Assembly (NCBI GenBank): GCA_003556865.1
Contig: PWQF01000223.1
Span: 1 to 6,196, forward strand
Length of the DNA stretch: 6,196 bases
From: Elusimicrobiota bacterium
Lineage (GTDB): Bacteria; CG03; SLGR01; PWQF01
Direction: 5' to 3'
Below, piece after piece: positions 1 through 5,763 of this stretch (within the stretch, counting starts at the first letter, position 1; each line of letters starts with the position of its first letter). The translations under genes were made by a program, and so were the position numbers. The notes below the pieces were generated by a model. It ran no database searches, was not told the DNA's origin, and saw only the letters and a list, made by a program, of their open reading frames with translations.

Positions 1-966
1 CATATTTCCACCGGCACCGTTCCCCTGGTATATATGCAGAATTCAGGCATAGGCAACGCGGTTAACCCCATACTTTCCCTGGCCCACAGCCGGGTCTATT
101 CCATCCCCCTGATTCTTTTGATAGGGTGGAGGGGAATGCCGGGAACCCGGGACGAACCCCAGCATAAAAAACAGGGAGAGGTTCAGAACAGCCTGCTTCA
201 AGCAATGGGGATACCCTTTAAGGTGCTGGAGCCCGGCACTGAAAATATTTTTAAGTTTACAGAAGATACAGTTAAGGAAGCCGTCCAGAGAAGCGCTCCG
301 GTTGCGGTGGTAGTTCCTCCGGGCACTTTTGCTCCCTATAAGATTTCTGAAAAAGAGGGAACTTCTTATGAAATGAGCCGTGAGGAGGCCATAGAAACAG
401 TTATACCTCTTCTGGACCCGGAAGACATAGTTGTTTCCACTACCGGCAAAACCTCCCGGGAGCTTTACGAGCTGAGACAGAGATGCGGGGCCGGCTGCTG
501 CCGGGACTTTCTTACCGTGGGCTCAATGGGTCATACATCCCAGATAGCCCTGGGCATATCCCTTAACTCCCCGGGAAGGGTAATATGCCTGGACGGCGAC
601 GGTTCAGCTATAATGCATATGGGATCTTTGGCTGTTAACGGCTGCCGGGGATGCGGGAACCTTATTCACATAGTTTTAAATAACGGCGCCCACGATTCGG
701 TGGGGGGGCAGCCCACGGCCGGTTTTGAGATAGATTTTGTAAAGGTAGCCCTTGCTCTTAATTACCGTAAAGCCTTACGGGCTGAAACAAAAGATCAGCT
801 TTCAGGGGCAATGAAAGAGCTTCTTGATTCTACCGGTCCTTCTTTCCTGGAGGTCAGGGTAAGCAAGGGTGCCCGTTCGGACCTGGGACGCCCCGCCTCT
901 CCCCCTGCCCGGAATAAAAAAGATCTTATGAGCTTCCTGGCCGGTTGCCGCAAAAAAAGCAAATAA
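1..966 (+). CDS. aepY: Phosphonopyruvate decarboxylase, 5' end missing
   Basis: This enzyme uses thiamine diphosphate and Mg to decarboxylate 3-phosphonopyruvate to phosphonoacetaldehyde. The step pulls the unfavourable PEP mutase reaction forward and commits carbon to 2-aminoethylphosphonate (AEP) or other phosphonates; it is cytosolic. The frame is open from base 1, and the residues before the first ATG (position 34) already match the family, so that ATG is internal. 321 residues are visible; the family usually has about 380, so roughly 55 are missing, including the catalytic-glutamate region. Visible signatures, counted from base 1, are VYMQNSGIGNAVNP near 10-23, GWRGMPGTRDEPQHKKQG near 42-59, STTGKTSREL near 146-155, the diphosphate-binding GDG (199-201) to NN (227-228) motif followed by GAHDSVGGQPT, and a SKGARSDLGRP tail. 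Sulfopyruvate decarboxylase is the nearest alternative, but the NNGAHDSVGGQPT and C-terminal signatures favour phosphonopyruvate. PEP mutase (aepX) would be expected just upstream. It is probably co-transcribed with the flippase 12 bases downstream. Confidence 0.9.
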   Translation, partial: HISTGTVPLVYMQNSGIGNAVNPILSLAHSRVYSIPLILLIGWRGMPGTRDEPQHKKQGEVQNSLLQAMGIPFKVLEPGTENIFKFTEDTVKEAVQRSAPVAVVVPPGTFAPYKISEKEGTSYEMSREEAIETVIPLLDPEDIVVSTTGKTSRELYELRQRCGAGCCRDFLTVGSMGHTSQIALGISLNSPGRVICLDGDGSAIMHMGSLAVNGCRGCGNLIHIVLNNGAHDSVGGQPTAGFEIDFVKVALALNYRKALRAETKDQLSGAMKELLDSTGPSFLEVRVSKGARSDLGRPASPPARNKKDLMSFLAGCRKKSK

Positions 967-989
967 AAGTTTTTTTAAATGAAACTTTT
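965..989 (+). promoter_or_regulatory. AT-rich hairpin holding the flippase start codon in its loop
   Basis: AAAAGTTT (965-972) and AAACTTTT (982-989) form a perfect 8-bp inverted repeat. The 9-base loop (973-981) ends with the ATG of the flippase gene, and the left arm begins inside the stop codon of the upstream decarboxylase. No Shine-Dalgarno sequence lies in front of this ATG. The stem has one G-C pair, so it would be weak. It could modulate translation coupling or temperature response, or it could be chance in AT-rich DNA. Confidence 0.3.
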
Positions 990-2568
990 TTCCTCTTTTA
1001 AAAGTATCGGGGGAAGAAAAGAGACTGTGGCCCGCGCCTCGGTGCTTATGGTGGCTGCTAACATTCTTTTGTATTCCGCCGGTCTGATAAAGGAAGTGCT
1101 GGCCGCAAAAATTTTCGGCATAGGAGCGGCTATGGACGCTTTTAAGGCAGCTCTGGCGCCAGCCCTTATGGTTAACTTTGTTTTTCTTGCCACCTTTGCA
1201 GCGGTTTTTATCCCCCGTTTTGTTAAACTGAAAAAGAGTTTCGGTATAGAGAAAGCAAATATATTTGCCACAGCTGTAATTAAAAAACTGCTCCCTTTTC
1301 TGTTAGTTATATCCGTGCTCTTTTTTCTTGCCGCACCCATTATAATAAAATACGGTTATAGGGGACTTCAGCCTGGAGTTTCTGATATAGCTGTGGGTAT
1401 TTTAAGGCTTTTATCCTTTGCTGTTTTTGCGGGTATCTGTGCCGGACTTTTTACGGAAATACTTAATGCCCTGGAACATTTTTCTATTCCTGCTTTCTCT
1501 AATTCTTTTGTTTCTATTTTCACCATAATATTTCTTCTTACCATTACCCACAGGTACGGCATATACGTTATGGTATTCGGGGTTTTTTCGGGATATATTC
1601 TTCAGTTTATTATTCTTCTTCCCATTGCCTCTGAAAAAGGGTTCACTTTTATGAAAAATCCGCCGGATACGGAAATCCTTAAAGATTTTTTCCGTCCGGC
1701 CCTGATATTTTTAGCTGCCTTAGTGGCTCAGCATTCTACTTTTGTAGTTGACAGCTTTATGGCTTCCTGGGCCGGCCCGGGTAATGTAGCTGTTCTGGGG
1801 TATTCCATTTCACTGGCCACTGTACCCGTTGTTATTTTCGGCTCTTCTCTTGCCCGCGCTCTTTTTCCCTACTATTCATCCCGGGTTGCGGATAAGGACA
1901 GGCAGGGTATGGGAAAGACCACTTCGGGGGTTCTTAGAATTTCGGCTCTCATATTTTTTCCTCTCACCGCTTTAGCCCTGGCCCTGGCCGGACCTGCGGT
2001 AGAGGTTATTTATATGCGGGGTGCTTTCGGTGTCCGGGCCGCCCGCCTGACGGCTGCAGCCTTCTCTTTTTATGCTCCTGTATTCTTTTTCTTCAGCGGC
2101 CAGTTGATTATGACACGGGTTTTCTTATCAATGGGAAATATGAAGTTCCTTTTAAAGGCATCACTGCTTCAGGTGGTTCTTAATATAGTTTTCAACCTCT
2201 TTTTTATGAGAGTAATAGATCCTCCCGTAGCCGGCATAGCCCTTTCAACTTCAGCGGTATTTTTAATTCTCTTCTTTTATTTTCTGCGGCGCCTGGCATT
2301 GCTGGGCATAAATATTAACTTAGAAGAGCTTGGCTCCAGTTCCCTTAAATCTTTTATCGCCGCCCTGGGAACGGGTTTTACGGCCTGGTTTTTAAGAAGG
2401 GCCTTTTCGGGTTTTTATGCTGCCGCCGGCCTGGGTGGCAAAATATCTGTTATTATATTCTGCTCCCTTGCAGGTCTGGCTATCTTTTTAATCCTCCTGT
2501 TAATATTAAAAAGCCCGGAACTGAAAAAAATATCTCTTTACGCGGGTAAAGGCAGCGGAGAGATATAA
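979..2568 (+). CDS. MVF/MurJ-superfamily flippase, probably for a glycan precursor
   Basis: A 529-residue polytopic inner-membrane protein with about a dozen hydrophobic segments spread along its length, as in the MVF family (MurJ/MviN, about 510-530 residues). Members flip lipid-linked sugar precursors across the cytoplasmic membrane. Family hallmarks are KIFGIGAAMDAF (44-55) with the conserved acidic D53, AVFIPRF (75-81), the GYSISLATVP helix (274-283), VEVIYMRGAF (341-350) and FLSMGNMKFLLKASLLQVVLNI (382-403). By hand alignment, the arginines needed by E. coli MurJ (R18, R52, R270) are replaced by Tyr, Asn/Val and Ser; R24 corresponds to Lys38. The substrate is therefore probably not lipid II, and an exopolysaccharide or O-unit precursor is more likely. 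The start at 979 leaves a normal short basic N-terminus before the first helix. No ribosome site is evident; V17 (1027, GTG) and M24 (1048) are alternative starts. It follows the decarboxylase gene by 12 bases and ends with two in-frame TAA codons. Confidence 0.85.
   Translation: MKLFSSFKSIGGRKETVARASVLMVAANILLYSAGLIKEVLAAKIFGIGAAMDAFKAALAPALMVNFVFLATFAAVFIPRFVKLKKSFGIEKANIFATAVIKKLLPFLLVISVLFFLAAPIIIKYGYRGLQPGVSDIAVGILRLLSFAVFAGICAGLFTEILNALEHFSIPAFSNSFVSIFTIIFLLTITHRYGIYVMVFGVFSGYILQFIILLPIASEKGFTFMKNPPDTEILKDFFRPALIFLAALVAQHSTFVVDSFMASWAGPGNVAVLGYSISLATVPVVIFGSSLARALFPYYSSRVADKDRQGMGKTTSGVLRISALIFFPLTALALALAGPAVEVIYMRGAFGVRAARLTAAAFSFYAPVFFFFSGQLIMTRVFLSMGNMKFLLKASLLQVVLNIVFNLFFMRVIDPPVAGIALSTSAVFLILFFYFLRRLALLGININLEELGSSSLKSFIAALGTGFTAWFLRRAFSGFYAAAGLGGKISVIIFCSLAGLAIFLILLLILKSPELKKISLYAGKGSGEI
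2530..2566 (+). terminator. Hairpin across the flippase stop codon, possible weak terminator
   Basis: ATATCTCT (2530-2537) pairs perfectly with AGAGATAT (2559-2566). Inside it TTAC (2538-2541) pairs with GTAA (2546-2549) around a GCGG loop, leaving nine unpaired bases on the 3' side. The right arm ends on the first base of the stop codon. The nearest T run (2584-2589) is 17 bases further on, so this is not a classical intrinsic terminator. It may instead protect the 3' end of the upstream transcript. A weak all-A/T hairpin (2608-2613 with 2618-2623) merges into a ten-T run (2619-2628) and could add to termination. Confidence 0.25.
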
Positions 2569-2612
2569 TAAATTCTCTTACCATTTTTTAAAAATAAGGC
2601 CTGCCTGAAAAA

Positions 2613-2643
2613 TTGAGATTTTTTTTTTAACAAGTAAGATAAT
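2613..2643 (+). promoter_or_regulatory. Candidate sigma-70-type promoter for cysC-cysD-cysN
   Basis: TTGAGA (2613-2618, one mismatch to TTGACA) is followed by TAAGAT (2635-2640, spacer 16) and the overlapping GATAAT (2638-2643, spacer 19). The spacer contains a ten-T run. Transcription would begin near 2648-2650, giving a leader of about 22 bases in front of the cysC ATG at 2672. That leader is A-rich and has no GGAG-type ribosome site. The 103-base gap between flippase and cysC is the only plausible place for a separate promoter for the sulfate-activation genes. Confidence 0.35.
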
Positions 2644-2671
2644 AAAAAACCTAAATAAAGAATAAAAGAAT

Positions 2672-3247
2672 ATGAATGAAATAAAAAAAGGATTTGTCTT
2701 ATGGTTTACGGGTCTTCCCTGTTCGGGCAAGACCACCATTGCCGATAATGTTGCCGGAATATTAAGGAAAAAAGGCCTGAAGATAGAACGTTTGGACGGC
2801 GACATAGTAAGGGAATCACTTTCTTCTGACCTGGGTTTTTCCAGGGAAGATAGGGATGAGAATATACGAAGAGTTATTTTTGTGTCCCGGCTTCTTTCAA
2901 GGAACGGGGTGGGGGTAATAACTTCTTTTGTTTCCCCCTACCGCTCGACCCGGCAGAGGGCCAGGGAAGAGACGACAAACTTTATCGAGGCTTTTACATA
3001 TGCTCCGCTCCGGGTCTGTATCAGCCGGGACGTCAAGGGAATGTATGAAAAGGCCCGCAAAGGTGAAATAGAAAATTTCACGGGGGTATCCGATCCCTAC
3101 CAGGAACCCCGCAACCCCGATATTTTCATTAATACCGAGAAGGAGAGCCTAGAGGAGAGCAGCAGCAGGGTAATCAGCTATCTTGAGCTTAAAGGGTATA
3201 TAAACCCTGCCGCCCCAGGCCGGCCCGGTAACCGGAGAATGTTATGA
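2672..3247 (+). CDS. cysC: Adenylylsulfate (APS) kinase
   Basis: A cytosolic P-loop kinase that phosphorylates the 3' hydroxyl of APS with ATP to make PAPS, the universal sulfate donor. At 191 residues it is close to stand-alone bacterial CysC (about 200). Motifs in order are the P-loop GLPCSGKT (14-21), LDGD (41-44), DRDENIRR (60-67, APS-binding region), FVSPYR (86-91, whose Ser88 matches the serine phosphorylated in E. coli CysC), RDVKGMYEKARKGEIENFTG (119-138, lid and substrate-binding region) and DPY (141-143). All expected active-site elements are present. The ATG at 2672 puts the P-loop at its usual distance from a short N-terminus, though no clear ribosome site precedes it. The last four bases overlap the cysD start as ATGA, so the two are translationally coupled. 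It is a separate gene rather than a CysN-CysC fusion. In this neighbourhood the likely use of PAPS is sulfation of a glycan or lipid. Confidence 0.95.
   Translation: MNEIKKGFVLWFTGLPCSGKTTIADNVAGILRKKGLKIERLDGDIVRESLSSDLGFSREDRDENIRRVIFVSRLLSRNGVGVITSFVSPYRSTRQRAREETTNFIEAFTYAPLRVCISRDVKGMYEKARKGEIENFTGVSDPYQEPRNPDIFINTEKESLEESSSRVISYLELKGYINPAAPGRPGNRRML
3234..3238 (+). promoter_or_regulatory. Ribosome binding site of cysD, inside the end of cysC
   Basis: GGAGA lies five bases before the cysD ATG at 3244. It is the clearest Shine-Dalgarno match in the window. It fixes the cysD start at the ATGA overlap with the cysC stop codon and supports coupled translation of the two genes. Confidence 0.7.
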
Positions 3248-4152
3248 GCAAAGGGTATAAGGTATCATATCTTCAAGCCCTGGAATCTGAAACTATTCAT
3301 ATAATGAGGGAGGTTTTTGCCGAATTTGAGAAACCGGTCCTTCTTTATTCCATAGGCAAGGATTCCAGCTGCCTGCTGCGCCTGGCCCAAAAGGCCTTTC
3401 ACCCGGGAAAAATACCTTTCCCGCTGCTTCACGTGGACACCTCATACAAGATAGAGGAAATGATTAAGTTCAGGGGTCAAATACCCCAAAAGGAAAATGT
3501 TAATCTGATAGTTCACAGAAACGAAAAATATATAAAAAAGGAAATGCATCCTTCAAAATACGGTATGGACAAGTGCTGCAAGTTTTTAAAGACCCAGGCT
3601 CTTCTGGACGGTCTTAAAGAGGGAGGGTTTGACGCGGCCATAGGCGGCGCCCGGAGGGAAGAAGAAAAGTCCAGGGCAAAAGAAAGGATATTTTCCTTCC
3701 GGGACAGGTTCGGCGCCTGGGACCCTAAAAACCAGCGCCCGGAACTGTGGGGCCTCTACAACGCAAAGATCGACCCCGGCGAATCGGTCAGGGTCTTCCC
3801 CCTCTCCAACTGGACCGAAATAGATATATGGAACTATATAAAAAAAGAAAAGATAGAGATCGTCCCCCTTTACTTTGCAAAAAAGCGAAAGGTAATAAAA
3901 AGGGACGGGCTTATTCTTCTTGCAGACCGGTTCAACCGGCCCCGGGAGGGTGAGAAGGTTGAAGAGAGAATGGTCCGGTTCAGGACCCTGGGATGTTCTC
4001 CCTGTTCGGGCGCGGTGGAATCAGAGGCCGATACCCTGGATAAAATAATAGAGGAGGTGAAAGCCGCCTCCCGCTCGGAAAGGGAGAACAGGGCCATAGA
4101 TTACGAGAGCGAGGGCTCAATGGAGACAAAGAAAAAAGAGGGGTACTTTTAA
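3244..4152 (+). CDS. cysD: Sulfate adenylyltransferase (ATP sulfurylase) subunit 2
   Basis: The catalytic PP-loop subunit of the CysDN ATP sulfurylase. It forms APS and pyrophosphate from ATP and sulfate, driven by GTP hydrolysis on CysN; cytosolic. At 302 residues it equals E. coli CysD in length and aligns end to end by eye. Motifs include LYSIGKDSS (34-42, the ATP-pyrophosphatase loop), PFPLLHVDTSYK (58-69), GGARREEEKSRAKERIFSFR (134-153), WDPKNQRPELW (159-169), FPLSNWTEIDIWNYI (185-199), MVRFRTLGC (243-251) and SMETKKKEGYF (292-302). Oddity: it carries Cys111-Cys112 and Cys251-x2-Cys254, where E. coli has non-cysteine residues at all but Cys251 (its region reads LGCWPLTGA). The CC plus CxxC pattern resembles the [4Fe-4S] ligands of assimilatory APS reductase. 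I recall a comparable pair in some clostridial-type CysD proteins, but not in the standard proteobacterial or Bacteroidetes form. Overall similarity, the GGARR and SNWTE blocks and the cysN neighbour exclude a reductase. It overlaps cysC by four bases and ends two bases before cysN. Confidence 0.96.
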   Translation: MSKGYKVSYLQALESETIHIMREVFAEFEKPVLLYSIGKDSSCLLRLAQKAFHPGKIPFPLLHVDTSYKIEEMIKFRGQIPQKENVNLIVHRNEKYIKKEMHPSKYGMDKCCKFLKTQALLDGLKEGGFDAAIGGARREEEKSRAKERIFSFRDRFGAWDPKNQRPELWGLYNAKIDPGESVRVFPLSNWTEIDIWNYIKKEKIEIVPLYFAKKRKVIKRDGLILLADRFNRPREGEKVEERMVRFRTLGCSPCSGAVESEADTLDKIIEEVKAASRSERENRAIDYESEGSMETKKKEGYF

Positions 4153-4154
4153 TT

Positions 4155-5432
4155 ATGGCGGCCGAAAAAGACCTTCTCAGGTTTGTTACCGCCGGGAGCA
4201 TAGATGACGGCAAGTCCACTCTTATAGGACAGCTTCTTTACAGGTCAAAGGGAATATATAAAGACCAGATTTCCTCCATAGAGGAGCTGGCGCGGAAGAG
4301 AGGGGAGGAAGAGGCGGACCTTTCCCTTCTGGTGGACGGCTTAAAAGCGGAAAGGGAGCAGGGGATAACCATAGACGTGGCCTACCGCTACTTCTCAACG
4401 GAGAAAAGAAAATTTATAATAGCCGATTCCCCCGGACACGTGCAGTATACCCGCAATATGGTAACGGCTGCCTCCACGGCCAACCTGGCGGTGATAATTA
4501 TGGATGCCCGCAAGGGGGTATTAGAGCAGACCAAGCGCCATTCCTTCATAGTGACCCTTCTGGATATTCCACATATAATAGTTGCGGTCAACAAGATGGA
4601 CCTGGTTGATTACAGCCAGGATATATTTGAGGAGATAAAAGAGGATTACCTTCAATTCTCCTCCCGCCTTAAGATACACGATTTGCAGGTTATGCCCATA
4701 TCGGCCTTAAACGGTGATATGGTAGTTGATAGGGGAAACAATATGGATTGGTACCAGGGAAGAACTTTGCTCCAGCAGCTGGAAAACGTCAATATCATAT
4801 CCGACCGCAACCTCATAGACTTCCGGTTTCCCGTTCAGACGGTCATAAGGCCGGACCTTGATTTCCGGGGATATGCGGGAAGGGTGGAGTCCGGAGTTAT
4901 CAGGAAGGGGAACGATATAGCGGTTCTTCCTTCGGGAAAAAAGAGCATTGTTAAATCCATTCACACAAATGAAGGGGAGATTGAAGAGGCCTTTACCCCC
5001 CAGTCGGTAGTTATAACACTGGAGGATGAGATAGATATTAGCCGGGGGGATATGCTTATCAGACAACTCAACGTACCTGAGATGAGCGACGAGTTTGAGG
5101 CGGAGATCTGCTGGATGGATGAAGAGGTTATGGAGGAAGGGGGCCGCTACCTTCTGAAACATACCACCAATACCGTCCCGGCAATAATAAAGGAGCTCAG
5201 GTACAGGATAAATATAAACAGCCTGCATAGGGAAGAGGTAAAAGAACTGAATCTGAATGATATAGGGAGGGTAATAATTAAAACCCAGAAACCGGTAATG
5301 TATGACCCCTACGAAAGAAACCGCGCCACCGGCTCATTTATACTTATAGATGAGCTTTCCAACGCTACTGCCGCAGCGGGAATAATATGGTATCCTCAAG
5401 GTAAACTTCCCGAGACGGAAAATACCGGGTGA
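4155..5432 (+). CDS. cysN: Sulfate adenylyltransferase (ATP sulfurylase) subunit 1, GTPase
   Basis: An elongation-factor-like GTPase that forms the ATP sulfurylase heterodimer with CysD and uses GTP hydrolysis to drive APS synthesis. G motifs are in order: G1 GSIDDGKS (14-21), the switch ITID (71-74), G3 DSPGH (91-95; the usual form is DTPGH), G4 NKMD (146-149) and G5 SAL (183-185). AEREQGITIDVAYRYFSTEK (66-85) is diagnostic of CysN over translation factors. The beta-barrel domains follow, with RFPVQTVIRPDLDFRGYAG near 223-241, DEIDISRGDML near 292-302, and SNATAAAGII near the C-terminus. At 425 residues it is about 50 shorter than E. coli CysN (475): the N-terminal extension and the C-terminal tail are absent and no APS kinase domain is fused, so the core is complete. 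The ATG follows the cysD stop by two bases. A purine-rich AGAGGGG (4137-4143) is a somewhat distant ribosome site, and coupling to cysD is likely. Confidence 0.96.
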   Translation: MAAEKDLLRFVTAGSIDDGKSTLIGQLLYRSKGIYKDQISSIEELARKRGEEEADLSLLVDGLKAEREQGITIDVAYRYFSTEKRKFIIADSPGHVQYTRNMVTAASTANLAVIIMDARKGVLEQTKRHSFIVTLLDIPHIIVAVNKMDLVDYSQDIFEEIKEDYLQFSSRLKIHDLQVMPISALNGDMVVDRGNNMDWYQGRTLLQQLENVNIISDRNLIDFRFPVQTVIRPDLDFRGYAGRVESGVIRKGNDIAVLPSGKKSIVKSIHTNEGEIEEAFTPQSVVITLEDEIDISRGDMLIRQLNVPEMSDEFEAEICWMDEEVMEEGGRYLLKHTTNTVPAIIKELRYRININSLHREEVKELNLNDIGRVIIKTQKPVMYDPYERNRATGSFILIDELSNATAAAGIIWYPQGKLPETENTG

Positions 5433-5490
5433 CGGATATGCATCACTTATGACCAGGATGCCCCGCGCTTTTAATAATTATTTAAAATTT

Positions 5491-5521
5491 TTGTCAATAA
5501 AAATTTAACAGCTACTATAAA
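5491..5521 (+). promoter_or_regulatory. Weak candidate promoter in the AT-rich gap
   Basis: TTGTCA (5491-5496) and TATAAA (5516-5521) each match sigma-70 consensus at five of six bases but are separated by 19, longer than ideal. The -35 box overlaps the A/T hairpin at 5485-5506. No gene begins soon after it, so it would make either a long leader for the ATPase gene or a small RNA. In DNA this AT-rich, such matches are common by chance. Confidence 0.15.
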
Positions 5522-5620
5522 TATATTTCACAAAAAAATTAAAATATAACCACAATTCATAAGAAATGTAAATTTTACGATTCTATTTAGAGTTCAAAAA
5601 CAGTACGAGAAAACTTAAAC

Positions 5621-5663
5621 TTAACTTTGAAAATTATTGCATTAACTGAAAAATTAAAGTTAA
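5621..5663. repeat. Inverted repeat in the AT-rich gap
   Basis: TTAACTTT (5621-5628) is the exact reverse complement of AAAGTTAA (5656-5663). A further G-U and an A-T pair would extend the stem to ten, closing a loop of 22 bases. No T run marks it as a terminator. AAACTT/AACTT-like short repeats (5611-5628) overlap the left arm. Function unknown. Confidence 0.35.
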
Positions 5664-5691
5664 AAAAGAATAAAATTAGATAATAAAGATA

Positions 5692-5735
5692 TGGATAATG
5701 CCCATTATCCAAATTTGGATAATGAGCATTGACAA
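5692..5735. promoter_or_regulatory. Tandem dyad operator upstream of the ATPase gene
   Basis: Copy A is the 20-base TGGATAATGCCCATTATCCA (5692-5711): two perfect 9-base inverted half-sites 2 bases apart. Copy B (5716-5735) starts with an identical TGGATAATG (5716-5724), the same 2-base gap, and a right half-site matching CATTATCCA at six of nine positions, diverging where it becomes the TTGACA promoter element. The copies are in exact 24-base register, giving four alternating half-sites with dyad centres at 5701.5, 5713.5 and 5725.5. Segment 5703-5724 is itself a perfect 22-base palindrome. The layout is that of a cooperative repressor or autoregulator site abutting the -35 box. What binds is not shown by the sequence. 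Confidence 0.75.
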
Positions 5736-5757
5736 CATATAGAAAACTTAATAGAAT
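5729..5757 (+). promoter_or_regulatory. Strong sigma-70-type promoter of the ATPase gene
   Basis: A perfect -35 TTGACA (5729-5734), a 17-base spacer and a -10 TAGAAT (5752-5757, five of six). The predicted transcription start is about seven bases past the -10 box, at 5763-5765, which coincides with the ATG at 5764. There is no ribosome binding site, so the mRNA is likely leaderless. The -35 box lies within the second operator dyad, so bound protein would exclude polymerase. Confidence 0.75.
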
Positions 5758-5763
5758 GACTGT

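Larger units (their letters stand above)
5433..5763. other. AT-rich intergenic region, 331 bases, no gene
   Basis: No convincing coding frame exists here on either strand. GC falls to about 19% (34 of 180 bases in 5521-5700) against roughly half in the neighbouring genes. Contents in order: a weak hairpin after cysN (GCATC 5440-5444 with GATGC 5457-5461, then CCCGCGCTTTT); an A/T hairpin (AAATTTTT 5485-5492 with AAAAATTT 5499-5506); a possible promoter (5491-5521); a longer inverted repeat (TTAACTTT 5621-5628 with AAAGTTAA 5656-5663); and the operator-promoter listed separately. The abrupt base-composition change marks the boundary between the sulfate operon and an unrelated gene, and may mark the edge of acquired DNA. 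Confidence 0.7.

Noticed and set aside
1..966. Acetolactate synthase or sulfopyruvate decarboxylase for the first gene
   Set aside because: The NNGAHDSVGGQPT block, GWRGMPGTRDEPQH block and SKGARSDLGRP tail are phosphonopyruvate decarboxylase signatures; sulfopyruvate decarboxylase remains a minor possibility only.
975..1340. A 121-codon open frame on the minus strand over the flippase start
   Set aside because: Its Lys/Ala/Ser-rich sequence is the complement of hydrophobic codons of a well-supported membrane protein.
3244..4152. APS/PAPS reductase (CysH) instead of CysD, prompted by the CC and CxxC cysteines
   Set aside because: The full-length match to CysD (SIGKDSS, GGARREEEKSRAKER, WDPKNQRPELW, FPLSNWTE, SME.KK.EGYF), the absence of the reductase C-terminal ECGLH motif, and the adjacent cysN settle it as CysD.
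4707..5228. A 173-codon open frame on the minus strand inside cysN
   Set aside because: cysN on the plus strand matches its family along its entire length, so this is a shadow frame.
5440..5472. Intrinsic terminator after cysN (GCATC 5440-5444 with GATGC 5457-5461, then CCCGCGCTTTT)
   Set aside because: The stem is only five pairs with a 12-base loop, and only four T's follow after a seven-base gap, so it is not a convincing terminator; kept as a note in the intergenic entry.
5692..5735. CRISPR array or insertion-sequence end
   Set aside because: The units are 9-base half-sites in alternating orientation with 2-4 base gaps; there are no spacers, transposase or target-site duplications, so an operator fits better.
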